Below, piece after piece: positions 22,975-35,300 of a DNA stretch of 64,000 nt. The stretch is taken from the NCBI GenBank assembly GCA_930367215.1, contig OV884059.1, forward strand, positions 236,467,803 to 236,531,802, read 5' to 3'. A program made the translations under genes and the position numbers. Under the pieces are notes generated by a model. It did not search any database. It had not been told where the DNA came from and saw only the letters and a list, made by a program, of their open reading frames with translations. The DNA is from Pollenia angustigena. Its lineage: Eukaryota > Arthropoda > Insecta > Diptera > Polleniidae. Within the stretch, counting starts at the first letter, position 1. Each line of letters begins with the position of its first letter.

Positions 22975-24350
22975 ATAAAATTAAGTTTGACAAATGTTAA
23001 AGAAGACATTAGCTGCCCCAAAATTTTGCAAAAATGTGTACAATTTTGTACTAGATTTTACTGAAATGTGTTCGCGAAAACATTAATTTGCAAAAGAGAG
23101 CATATACTGCGAGAGTAAAGTGACAGTTGTCAGCAAAGAGCATGTAAATTTTCACTGAACAAATGTTTGCTGTAAAATCCAGTGGAAAACAAAAACATAT
23201 GATTCAAGCAAAAATCATACAATTTGCAAACAAAAAGTCTACAATTTGTAAAAAAAAAACATTTAAAAGAACAAAAAAAAAATTAATTGAAAGTGCAGCA
23301 TAAACCAAAAACTAGTATTCTAATAGGTATTTTTTTGAAAGTGAAGCAAATTTAATATAAATAACATTGCATTAATATTTTAGAGATGTAAACCTAATAA
23401 ATATATGAATACTTCTTACTGCATATTATTCTGGGTATTCATGTATTTTCGTATGTTATTTAACTAGAAACAAAATTAAAAGTCATGTACAAACTAAACA
23501 AGTGCTACGAATTTCTAATTATTCCAATGCAATGCATCAAGTACCAAAAACAATATATACTGGGTAGTTTGAATAACACATATTTTACAACACTAAATTT
23601 TTAGCGATCATATGTAAGTATGTTTGAATTAATCTGCAAGTTTTTGCAATTTTTCCGTTCGTTTACTTTTTTGTGCAAGAGCCAGTTTGAAGAGTAACAT
23701 TTTCATATTACCCAAAATTTGGATTCAGCGATGCCAACTTAGTGCTTTTGGCACTATTTATGGTGCTTTTTGATGCCTCAAAACGCCAAAACTTTATCCT
23801 TAGTGCCAAACTAAGAAAAAGCACTAACTTGGTGCTTTTTAAATTTCTTGTTAGTGCCTTTAGTGCTTTTTACGATTTTTATTGTTTTTCTACAATTTTT
23901 TACAATTATATGGAGGATGATTTAGATGAGCTTTGCTATTTGGGGTACAATTTTGAGAAGGCCTGTAAAGATTATAAGATTTCAAATGATAAAAAAAAGT
24001 GATGAATAATTTTATTTACGAAGTTAGAGCTAGGAAATTTTACAAAACGTTGCACTATTAAGGGTTGACAATATATTAAGTAATCGTAGTAAAAACGATG
24101 CATTTGTTTTAGATAAACTTTTTTTTTAAAGATTTTGACACTGTTTAAAAAATAGAAAATGGCTTGGAAAATATTAGGAATTGTGAATGGAAAAATAAAC
24201 AAGGAACGTATATTTTTTGGATAGAAGTCAATGAGTCCAATTTTGTATTAAGAATTTTAAGTAAAATCCTTCGAAATTCATCACACCTTTTAAAAACGTT
24301 CGATTTGAAATCGATCGATTTTCATCACATACCTGAATATTTCAAAAGTA
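22975..24350. other. Intergenic; degenerate repeat related to 44.1-44.9 kb
   Basis: Bases about 23000-23700 share landmarks with 44130-44900: 'gcgagagtaaagtgacagt', 'gcagtaaa' words, 'aaaaacatatg', A-rich centre, then 'gcaatttttccgttcgtttactttttt'. They are probably old copies of one element. At 23715-24350 there is a slightly protein-like stretch (23742-24002 and 24164-24466 on the + strand) that I cannot assign; it ends at the insertion at 24351. Confidence 0.4.
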
Positions 24351-24894
24351 CCCAGGCAGAAAAAGACAAACAGCACGACGCTGTGCCGACGTTGCAGGGG
24401 GTACTATCAACATCAATACAACGCACTGTTTACCAAATTTACAATGTTGTCACAATATTAAAATGATAACGCCAAATGTGCGTCTTCCAACTCTTCTTTT
24501 TAGTGTTGTCACAGTACTGTAAATTTAAATTTACAATGTTGGATTCACGAATTTACAACGTAGTCACAACCATCTTCCGACTCTTATTTTCAATATTGTT
24601 ACATATATAAATTCGCTAATAAATAAGCAAAAATTTGTTTATTTTCTAACCTAAAATAGTTTTTGTGTTTTCATTTTAATACGACACTATTAAATTAATA
24701 AGACTAAATATTTGTACATATATACAGCGTTGTAGCAGTATAGAATTATTATAAACACGGTATTAGAAAATAAAGGTTGTAATTTTTTATCTACAGTGTT
24801 GTGATGGTACCATATTTTTGGTAGAGTCACAATTTTGTATTTACAGGGTTGTGGCGGTACATAAAATTCAAAAGAGTCGTAATTTCTGCCTGGG
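24351..24894. repeat. TA-flanked MITE with CCCAGGCAGAAA ends
   Basis: Perfect 12-bp inverted ends CCCAGGCAGAAA, with TA on both sides (24349-24350 and 24895-24896). The interior contains repeated 'acaatgttg', 'gttgtcaca' and 'cttccaactctt' words in both orientations. Non-coding; TA suggests Tc1/mariner-type mobilisation. Confidence 0.75.
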
Positions 24895-24960
24895 TATTTG
24901 CAAGTTGGGCTTTTTATTATAAAAAAAAACTCATATTGATGAAGTCTTTCAATTTCATAA

Positions 24961-25150
24961 ATAAAGGTAAATGAGGAAGGAATTTAAAAACTTAGAATTT
25001 TTATTAAAATTTATTGATAATTTGCCTGAGCTGGGATTAGAGCCCGGGTTGATTTGTACATGTTTCAAGAATCACCACATTCTATGCTCAGAAAATCTTT
25101 GAGTTCTAACCACCGCACACTGTGGTAAATCACAAATCTAGGTGGACAAA
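24961..25150 (-). repeat. Divergent SINE-like copy (tRNA-derived family)
   Basis: Shares 'aaaatttattgataatttgcc' and a GGGCTCTAATCCC box (read on the minus strand) with the better copies at 38491-38770 and 59523-59762. Its distal part (25095-25145, 'cacactgtggtaaatcacaaatctaggtggacaaaat') recurs reversed at about 26695-26745. Boundaries are approximate. Confidence 0.45.
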
Positions 25151-25765
25151 ATAAAAAAAAATATTTTTGGGAACATTCCTTCTGATCGTTTAGTGAGCTT
25201 CTCAATACAATAGGTAACTGTAATTCATGTTTTGTTTTTGTTTGTTTTTAGCTCTGATTAGGATAAATAAGCTTTAAAGTCAGTTGTTGTCAGCAAATAC
25301 ATTCAGATTTCAAAGGAAGCGTATTTTTTATGTGACTTCGGTTTATGATTAAAAAGGCTACAGTGATTTTATTGTAATAATTTTTTTTCATTATGATAAA
25401 GCTCTATTTCAAGGAAATATATTACAACTTTCATTCAATTATTTCCATTGTAAGTATTAAAAAAATTTTTTTTTTTGTAAGAAGTTCAGAAAGTGCAAAA
25501 AAATAAAATATTTCCTTTTTTCAAGTAGAGTTAAAGCTGTTAACTCCGCATAATTCCGGCGTAAATTTATATTTGGGTTAATCTTTTAAGTGTTCACTTT
25601 AAGATAAATCAAAAACATCTTGCGCGTTTTTGCGACCGCCAAACATTTTTTTCACTTTTCCAGTATGACCTCCACTCTTTGGCGAAAGGAAATTTTTGAA
25701 GAATGGGTAAAAACTCCCAAAATACATCGGATAGACGTATTATTGTCGTTAATAATGGTTAGATA

Positions 25766-26547
25766 TGGGTAATTCCAAAGTGTTGAACCTGACAGTCGTA
25801 CGCATCAAAAATGCAATAACATTTAAAGCAAAAAATATTTTTACGTTTTCTTAACCCTTAAATTATAGCACTAAGAAAGCACTGTTATCTATGCTAAAGT
25901 TTATGGAGGGCACGATTCTAGGTCGAAGATAATGGCAAAAGAAGTAGCGGTTCGAACGTGAAAAAAAAACAGAAGTAGTTTTTTTTTGGCCATGTATAAA
26001 AAGGCGTAATTCAGCGAAACTTGGCACAATTTTTTTAGTCAAACTACTTTCAGAATTTTACGTAGCAATGTAACATTAAAATGTCTTGGTTTGATTCCAA
26101 AATCTTCTGTATTTTCTTTTTTTTAAGCCAAAATCTGGAACGATACGTGACATTTCGAACGTGAAATTTTGTCCGTAATAATTTAACTGAATAATGATCA
26201 AAATAAAATAAAAATTTACCGTTAATCCGACTGCCATATTTCTCTTCGAACTCTTCCTTAGATTACAGACCATGTAAGAAAATTTTTTTGGAATAATTTT
26301 TATCAAATATCACCTCTTTTAAGAAAGATAAATATTAAAGAAAACACACAATAAAACATTCTCACATATAAGAAATTACGTTTGCTCAACTTTGCAGTCG
26401 GATTGTTCATCTAAGTGAACAAATTTATGAGTAAATTTATAAAATTAGTAAAATCCAGATATTTCTTTATAACAATATCGTAAAATAATCAGCTTTTAAT
26501 AACTTTTAAATTTTCGGTCACGGTGGACCTTTTGACGGAAATGCCCA
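25766..26547. repeat. TA-flanked MITE, copy 2 (782 bp)
   Basis: The fuller copy of the family at 21291-21988, with the same ends (TGGGTAATTCC / TGGGCATTTCC) and TA on each side (25764-25765 and 26548-26549). The two copies differ by scattered substitutions and one block of about 90 bp. Confidence 0.8.
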
Positions 26548-26827
26548 TATGCCCTTCAAGATATACTAGAAGTAGAGTTTTTTTCCCGGAAAAGCGGGAA
26601 TTTTTTTTCAAATTTCCCGGGATCCCGCTCCATATTGATTTATATATTTGATCTCATTTTTTATTTAATTCAGGAGTGAGAAGTGAACCCAACGCGATTA
26701 ATAAATTTTGTCCAGCTAGATTTGCGATCTACCACACTGTGCACCGCACCACTGCCCGCCAGCTAACAGTCAAACATCAATCCTTTAATCAGTAGTACTG
26801 GTGGTTCGAAATTTGCTGTTCTTATCA

Positions 26828-28690
26828 TTTTTTTTTTTTTAAATTTCAAACTACATGTTTTTTTCGTATTCTTTCTGTCAAGACTTTGTATTTGTATTTA
26901 TTATTTGCTTTTCTAACACAACAAGATACAATATCTTCTAAATTACAGCATTAGAATCAGATACGTTATAGGGCATGGTTTGTATAAACAATTTTTAAAC
27001 TTAGCATTTAACATTATAAATATACATTTAAATTATTTATGATTTAAGAAATAAAAATAATTAAACATAAAATTTAAAACAAACTTATATCTAGGTCCTA
27101 AATGTTCTGGTTATTAGCAAAGTGAGTTATTAACAATTTTTTGAATTTTAATGCGTTGCGGGTGAGTTGTATATCAGTGGGAAGATGGTTCCAGAGGTAT
27201 ATTGTGGATATATCAAATTGGTTATAAGAAGCACTCTTGCGAAATCTAAAGATGCGGATGCTATTGTTTCTTAAGGATGAGGTGAATGTTGTTAACTTGT
27301 TGTAGAGATATTTAGGCTCTTTTGTTACTATTATTTTATGCAAAAATACTAAACTTTTAAACTTGAGGTAGTCATCATGCTAAAACACGTTTGGCATATG
27401 GAGATACATGATCAAATCTCTGTAAGCCGAAAATGTAACGCGTGATGCTATTATATGTTGTAACAAGCTTACGTTTGTCAGTGGCATTGCAAGCAGCAAA
27501 GACTTCGCAGCAATTCAAAAGTGTTGGTATTAAATACGATTTGGCTAGCATCATTCTTATCCTCTGTGGAGTAAAATGTTGACTACACCAAAGGCTTCTA
27601 AGCATGGCATATACTCTGCCACATACTTGGTTAATATGATCCGACCAAGTAAGGGTACGATTAAAAGTAACACCCAAGTTTTTTACTGTATGTACTAGTT
27701 CGATTCGAGTATCATCAATATTAACATTAATGTCATTTATTATGTCAGTGTTAGACCTCGCACCGATTATAAGACATTTTGACTTGTTTGGATTTAGTCG
27801 TAATCCATTTGCGGATGCCCATTGAAAAATCATGTGCAGATCGTGGTTAAGTTTATTCACTACATGACGAATTGATGTTCTGTTACAGCTCAAATAAAGT
27901 TGGACATCGTCCGCATACATTTGTATACACGAGTATTTTATTTGCAAGGGAAAATCATTAGCATATAACGACTACAAAAGTGGGCCAAGAATAGATCCCT
28001 GGGGAACACCTCTCAATGTACTCAAAGGCCTAGAAAAGGTACCATTCTTGGCAACTATCTGCGATCTATCACCTAGATATGAAGCAACTAATTTTGTTGC
28101 AGTTTCTGAAAAGTTAAACATTCTTGCAAGTTTCATAGTTAACATCTTGTGTTCAACGGTGTCAAAGGCCTTAGAGTGGTCGAGTAGAATCAATAACGCT
28201 ATCTTGTTATCATCCAAACTACTTCGGATGTTTTCAACAACTTCGGTTAAGGCTGTAGTACAGCTATGCTGAGGTCTAAATGCAGATTGACGGTCCGTTA
28301 AAAGATTATTATCATATATGTGTTTGGAGATCTGCTTATGTAGGAGGCGTTCGAAAACTTAAGAAAGGAAGGGAAGAATGGCAATTGGCCTGTATTCCTT
28401 ACCATCTTTAGGTATAGGAATAATTTTCGCACACTTCCACCCAGATGGAAAAGTACTTGTGGTGACTGCCGAATTAAAAATGTGGTTTACGTGGCAAATT
28501 ATCCATGGTAAAATAAGTCTAATAAAACGAGGTTGAATGTCATCTAGACCGACAGAATTGGACTTAACGGCTAAAAATCCTTCAGCAGTGTCTTCTAAGT
28601 TAAAACATTGAAAGCTAAACTGGTTTACAGGATCACTTAAAGGCATATCGTCATTGTCTTGAAAACCTGAATACGTTTGTTTTCATTATG
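26828..28690 (-). mobile_element. 5'-truncated non-LTR retrotransposon, broken
   Basis: On the minus strand the reverse-transcriptase domain is readable from about 28690 to 27375, and the ORF end from 27343 to 27098. Visible motifs: KCAKIIPIPKDGKEYRPIAI, LLDHSKAFDTVEH (motif A), LRGVPQGSILGPLL (motif B) and MYADDVQLY (motif C, catalytic YADD intact). The tail has NQFDISTIYLWNHLP, common at the C-terminus of jockey/LOA-like ORF2. The frame is broken by in-frame stops near 28359 and 27972, a stop near 27375 and a frameshift between 27375 and 27343. The endonuclease is missing. A T-run at 26829-26840 is the likely 3' poly(A) of the element. Confidence 0.85.
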
Positions 28691-29354
28691 TTTTTTTGTC
28701 CACTTTTGTCGACATTTTTTATTTGTACAAATTGAAGTACAAATGTAATTAGATTAATCAGACCCCTGCACATTTTGCAACGCTTTCGGTGGAGTTCATA
28801 GCCTTTGTGAGATTTTTCGAGTTATGACGATAGTCTGATCAGATCTTAAAAATTTTTACCACTAAATCTGACATGGACAAGAACAAAAAATGCTTGAAAT
28901 AATGATAAAATATTTTCAAGATTTTTGTTAAAGCTTCATTAACCGTAAAAAATTTTATTTGAAAATAAACTTTAGAGACTCATTCGTAGCAAAATTTAAA
29001 TAAATGGAAATATTTAAACAAGCGGAAAGATTTTGAAAGAATTAGAAAATAAAAAGTATTTAAATTTTGTATTTAATTCACATCTTATAGTTATGAAAGA
29101 TTTAACTCTGAAACAAAAAACCTTTTTCTAAAATGAATATTAAGAAATTAATTTATAGTTACATTTACATTTTATAAAAATATTTACAAAATTGGATATA
29201 ATAATTTTTTATAAAACTATCTAATCGCTTTCGAATGAAAATTTCGTTCGCTTAACTTAAATTTAAGACCAAAACAATATTTTAAAATTAGTTTTTGCTT
29301 TAAATTTAAGTTAAATTTAAGTTTTCATTTAGAGTTGTCTGATCAAAAATGTTC
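28691..29354. other. 3' flank of su(r)
   Basis: AT-rich DNA downstream of the su(r) stop codon, read leftwards. The minus strand has AATAAA at 28954-28959, about 395 nt after the stop, which could serve as poly(A) signal. Nothing else recognised. Confidence 0.4.
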
Positions 29355-32300
29355 TTAAACCGAACTCAAAGCATGAGTATAGAAGTTTTTCTCTTCGCCC
29401 AGACCGCGTTTGATAACATGGGGTATAGTTTTGGGCACCATGCTTATACAATTGATAATCGGACAAACCGAAACACACAGAGTACAACCTGTACAGTCAT
29501 CGTTTATATGTGGAATATGTGTAACTGGATCAAATTCAATAGCTTGATAACCGGAATCGGCACAAGTCATATAACACTTGCCACAGTTTATGCACAAATC
29601 CTAAACCACAATGAAATTTATTACAAATATGTATTTGATGTGTATTAAAGTAAAACCTACGTCATCAATTAAAGCCACTTTTTGCTGTTTATTATCCAAA
29701 TTTTTGTAAGTACCAATATGCGGCAAAGCCCGTCCAATAATATCCCTAACCTTAGGAGCAGGGTGGTAAGCATGACCTCCATTTTGTAAGGTAGTATCAG
29801 CATCATCGCTATCTATCTTCCACAAGGGCCCTTTTTCTTTACGTATTTTTGAAAGCATCTCTTCTCTTTCTTTTAAATAAGGGCCGAAGAATCCCAAAGT
29901 CTATAAAAAAGATTTGCAGATTTTTACATAAAATCAATCTTACGAAATTTTCTTCTAACATACCTTGTTGCCCTCACCAGTTAAATGTACTACGGGTTTA
30001 CCTTTTTGGTGTATGGGTGTTGGAGGAGATTGCCCATCCCAGAAGGGAGCGTTATTTGGTGGAGGATTGGCTTTAAGGTACAGCAAAGCCTTAAGACAGG
30101 TGCAATAATCTTCAATTAAGGTGAAATCTTGATTTTGCACAGAAGAGCAAACTTGTAAAACCGTAGCACCTGCTTGTAAGAATTGCAATGCCACTTCACC
30201 TGAATCAATGCCTCCAATGCCCAAAATGGGGAAACCTGGTAATTTGTTGGCTATAGTAGATATTGCTCTTAATGCCATGGGCCTTGTAGCATTACCCGAT
30301 ACACCACCATAAGTTGTTTTCTTTTCGGCACCAACAGAAGGCCAGGGGGAAGCATCAGCACTGAGACTCATTAAACCTTGCACGGTGTTAATAGCAGAAA
30401 CACCATCAGCATGACCCCTTTGAGCTGCCATGGCTATACTCACAATATCAGTAATATTTGGAGTGAGTTTAACAAAGAAGGGAATTTTTACAGCTTTGCG
30501 TACCCATTTCGAAATGTCTTCTACTAAAACGGGATCTTGACCACACGCTAAGCCCATACCAGATTCTCCCATACCATGGGGACAAGATAAATTTAATTCC
30601 AAAGCATCCGATCCACATGCTTCCGCTTTAGTAGCAATTTCAGTCCAATCGGCTTCATTATATTGACACATTACACTTGCAATTACAATTTTGGTAGGGA
30701 AATCTCGCTTTAGCTCTGTTATGGCACGGAACCAATATTCTGCCTTCTTTTCCGAGATCAATTCAATGTTTAGGAAGGATCCCTGTTGCGGACCGTAGTT
30801 ATAGCCGGAAGTGGTGCCTCTAACAATACGCGGCGAAACATTCGTTACTAAATCCTTGTCTAAGCCAAAAGTTTTAGTGACCACAAACCCCCAGCCTTGT
30901 TCAAACGCTCTTCTTATCATAGCTGCACTCGTAGTAGGTGGAGCTGAGGCCAAGCCAAAGGGGTTTTCAAACTTTATGCCACACATTTCCACGGAAATAT
31001 CGACATTATCAATATCTGTGTGGAATAAAGGCAACTCTGCGGGTGTGTCTAAAGGCAACCCCTCTAAATGGCAATGAATACTCCAAGCAGCAATTTTACC
31101 ATCATTTACAGATTCCACAGTGGTGTCGGCAGATCCAGCCAAATCACCGCCACAAAACACTTGGGGAACTAAAGTTTGCAAAGTCTTTGAGTTTAGTTTA
31201 GGCATGTTCCATTTGTCCAATTGAACGGGAGCCATGGCTTCTATTACATCCGAATCATATAGACCCGAACCAAAAGCAGATATAACAAAGTTGGCTTTAA
31301 GTCTTGTAGTTTGTTCTTCATCTTCAATCCATTGATCACTCTCATCTTGTTCGGTACGACAGAATTCCATACCAGTAATTTTATTATCCTTTACTAATAC
31401 CTTACGTGGTGAGAGATAAGGTAGAAATTCACATTTCTCCTCTCTAGCCAATTCAACTTCTTCAGGCACGGCTCGTATTCCAGATGATCCTTTTCGGAAT
31501 ACCACAAGCACACGTTTTGCACCACATCTTAGGGCTGAAGTGGCACAATCAAAAGCGGTATCACCAGCACCCAGGACAATAACGGTTCCGAATAATTGAG
31601 GTAAGGCTTGATTAGCTTTGCAAGCACACAGGCCAGGCTTGGAGCCGTTGGCTACTTTGGGCAGAAATGTTTTAGACGTGTAGAAACCCATAGATTCATC
31701 TAAACCTTTGAAAATCGGACTTACTTTAGGTTCGGGCAAACCAATTCCAAGAAAGACGACGTGATCAGTGGCTAAGAGATCCTTAAGAAATACGAAATAA
31801 AATTTTGTTAGAAATTGATTAAGCTGTTTTTAAATTTAAAGAATAATATACCTTAACAGTTAAGTCCTTCGTGGAAAGAGCTCTATTTGTTTCAAGCTTA
31901 ACGCCTAAATCTTTAACAAGTTGTATTTCAAAATTGACCACATCAACCGGCAATCTGTATTCGGGAATTTCCGAAGAACTCAAACCGCCAAAATAGTTAC
32001 GTTTTTCATAAATAGTTATATTTTTATATCCCAAACGTCCCAGAAATGTGGCACAAGACAATGATGCCGGACCACCACCCAACAAGGCGATTTTCTTTTC
32101 CAATTGCTTAGGAGCTTTAATGCCAGGGGGTATAATCTGCTTAACACCCATTTGCTTAAATACATCAGTGGCGTATTGCTGTAAACCTCCAATGTTGATT
32201 GGACCCTCTTCAGAGGCCTGCAGATTGCAACCGCCCACACACAAATCACTAGTAGGACATACCATACCACAGGTCAAGCCCAAAGGATTGTCAGAAAATA

Positions 32301-35300
32301 TAGCCTTGGCAGCACCATAGTAATTTTTGTTAGCAATACTTGTAATAAAACTCTTAATATCCAGTTGGGTGGGACAAGATTTTTGACAGGGTGCGTCGGC
32401 ACATTTCAAACATCTGGCAGCTTCTTTAAGCGCAGCTCTTTCAGAAAGAGTTGTATGCTTAATATCTTCAAAGTTATTGTTAAGCTTAGGACCTGACTGA
32501 AATAATTAATTAGTATTAGCAAACAATTTTATAACTTATATGAATGTATGCTAAGGTCAAATCAAGAATCCATATTCAAACCTTCCATCTCAAATGGTAG
32601 AGAAAAATTATTTTTCATATTTTATTTTAATATATTAGAGTGATTTTAATATCGCGTTTATCTTATTTTAGTTTTTTTTAATAAAAACCATCGTTTCGTA
32701 TAATAAATGGTTTAAAAATCATACTGCATTATTTATAAAAATCAACTTTGCTATTCATAAGGACCCAGAATCTATATACTTTATAGGTTCTAAGATCAAT
32801 ATTATAAAAATTACAAACGAAATGACAATCTTATATACACGCGGAGAAAAAACATGTTTAAATATGGTCACCTCCAACAAAACTATTTTAAAACAAAATC
32901 TTAAACATATTATGTTTAATTAAACCATATTATTGTAACCTACAACCATATTATGGTTCATTTAGTCCTCCATCAGTAAGCCACAATCATATTATGGTTG
33001 ACTCTAAACACGTTACGGTTAAATATGGCAATAATTTGTTTTTAAATTAACAATATTATTTTCCTCTTTTCTAAGAGCAACACGCTTTGTTTGAAAACCA
33101 ACAATGATATTATAAGTGTTAAACATATTTTAGTTATTATTAACTATACAATGTGCGAAGACAACTATAATATGGTTGCGGCTTCTTGAGGGAGGACTTA
33201 TTTTACCATAATAAGGTTGCAGGTGAAAATAATATGGTTATTATCTTTAAAAATAGTTTTGTGGAGGTGACCATATCTGTGGCTTTTTGACAAAACATCT
33301 TAAGTCAAATTTAAAAAATTGAAAAACATGCTGTTAATTATACGAATTTTCCATAAAAAAACATTTTTGTTTAAGATTTGAAAATTTTGTATTATAAACT
33401 AAATTTTTCTTTAATTTCGATTTATTTTATTATTTGATAAAATGATTTTCTCACCGAGTTTTTATAAAATCTTTTTTTTGCTATTTTATCTCGATTTAAG
33501 ATGTTTTGTCAAAATGCCACAGATATTTAAACATGTTTTTTCTCTGGGTGTATATATACTTTTACTTTCAATTAAGGGTAATAATATATACGTAATTTGG
33601 TTGTGGGAAAAATTTTCAAACGTTTTCTTGATTAAAAATGTGTGTGCTTGTTAAAAAAAAGTGTTTTTCTTTCTGAACACCTAGTGAAAATGTTTCTGTC
33701 ATTAAATATGTTCTTTTCACTGAACAACCTAAACAAAAGCGGCAAGCGTTTTTTTAAAAATGAAAATTTTATTTAAATACAATTTCAATAAAACAAACCG
33801 ACATAGCGATCTGTCAAATAAGATTTATCAGCCGGGTGGTTTCTGATTCGCATTCTAATGGTTTGTTTCGTATAAATTGTTTGCAAATGAGAAGTTTTGA
33901 CATACAAAAAACGCTTCCGCTCTTATTTAGGTAGCTCAGTCACTAAGAAAAAGGTAGGGTTCGGTCTTAAAAATATTACGAAGATCGGGTTGGAATTTGG
34001 TCTGAAGATGTGAGTTCGGTTAGATACCACAAATAAGTTATTAATCTAAAGATGAAGTAAAAGTGCTGTATTCGGCTGTGCCGAATCTGTGATACCCTTC
34101 AACAAGAGTAAAGCGGCTCATACACTTGCAATAAAATTGTTCAATTTTACATATTGTACAATTATATCGCCAATGTGTATGTTATATTCTAACACGGCAC
34201 AATATATTGGCAACAATCAAAAGACTTTTGATTTTTATTGCACAACGAAAAGAAAGTGAAGTGTGTTGACAACATTGTACAATGCTGTTGATGTTATTCC
34301 GGTGGCATGTCATAACGCCCAGTGTCATAGTGTCCGTGGAAAAAAATGAAAAAACTCCCGAAGCGAATAGCATATACAATAATACTGCAAGTGTATGGGC
34401 CGCTTAAGAGTATTTCAGGAGTGGGTTTTACATGGGACTATAAATTATTAAACAATATTTACAGAAAACTCACCTCACAGTATTATAATTCATTGCGGTT
34501 TTAGCCGTATTAAAGTCTACTGCAAAATTACTCTGAATAGAGGATTGTAGGCCGATCATCTCAAAATTTGGTAGAGTGATTTCCAGTATTAAAATGATAC
34601 CTACGCAAACACTTAACCAGTGTACCCGTGTTTTTAATTAAAGGATTCTGAATTAAATTAACTTTTTTTAAGTTGTTATTGTAGTAAAAGTACCCTATAC
34701 CCATGTTCTGATTTGAAACCAAATATTCCATCGTCTCTTAAAAAGTGAATAAAGTGTGTCTGTAACTCATGTCGAAAACTATCAAAAAATTGGGCGTTAC
34801 GTTATAAATGTCATAATATTCTACTCGAAGACGATGTGAAATTGCAGACGCTGAGAACGCCAGTCACACATATCATATTGAACATTTTTAACTACGGCGG
34901 TGAAAATACAACCGACGTTTATACCAAAATGGCTTTGAAAACATTCGTATACATATTTTTCAAAAATATTAAAAGCAAAATATTTGATCAACGAAACATC
35001 TGCCAAGAACAAATAATAACAAAAAATAATTCATTGCATTTTTAATTTATTGTTTACTGTTAAATTTTTTCCCACCACGTTTTTATTCGTGAGTTTATTT
35101 TACAGTTCAAAGCGGGAACTTTCCCACAAAAAATTTTATATACATAATTGGCGAGTAATTTCCTTACGTGGCAGCTATTACTCGCTAAAAATATAAAACT
35201 TTTCTAAGCTTAAGGCTTTTTTCTGTTAGTAAGCTTGCTACAAGTTCTTTCTAAATCATTTTGGTTTGTTGGGTGACAAGTCAGATGTAAAATACATGTC

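Noticed and set aside
23742..24466. Two open frames (EDDLDELCYLGYNFEK; VLRILSKILRNSSHLLK) as parts of one gene
   Set aside because: The second is cut by a TA-flanked MITE. No splice sites link the two and no family was recognised; at most an old transposase relic.
30811..32320. Several open frames on the + strand under the su(r) exons
   Set aside because: They are antisense shadows of the well-conserved dehydrogenase exons, with no independent protein features.
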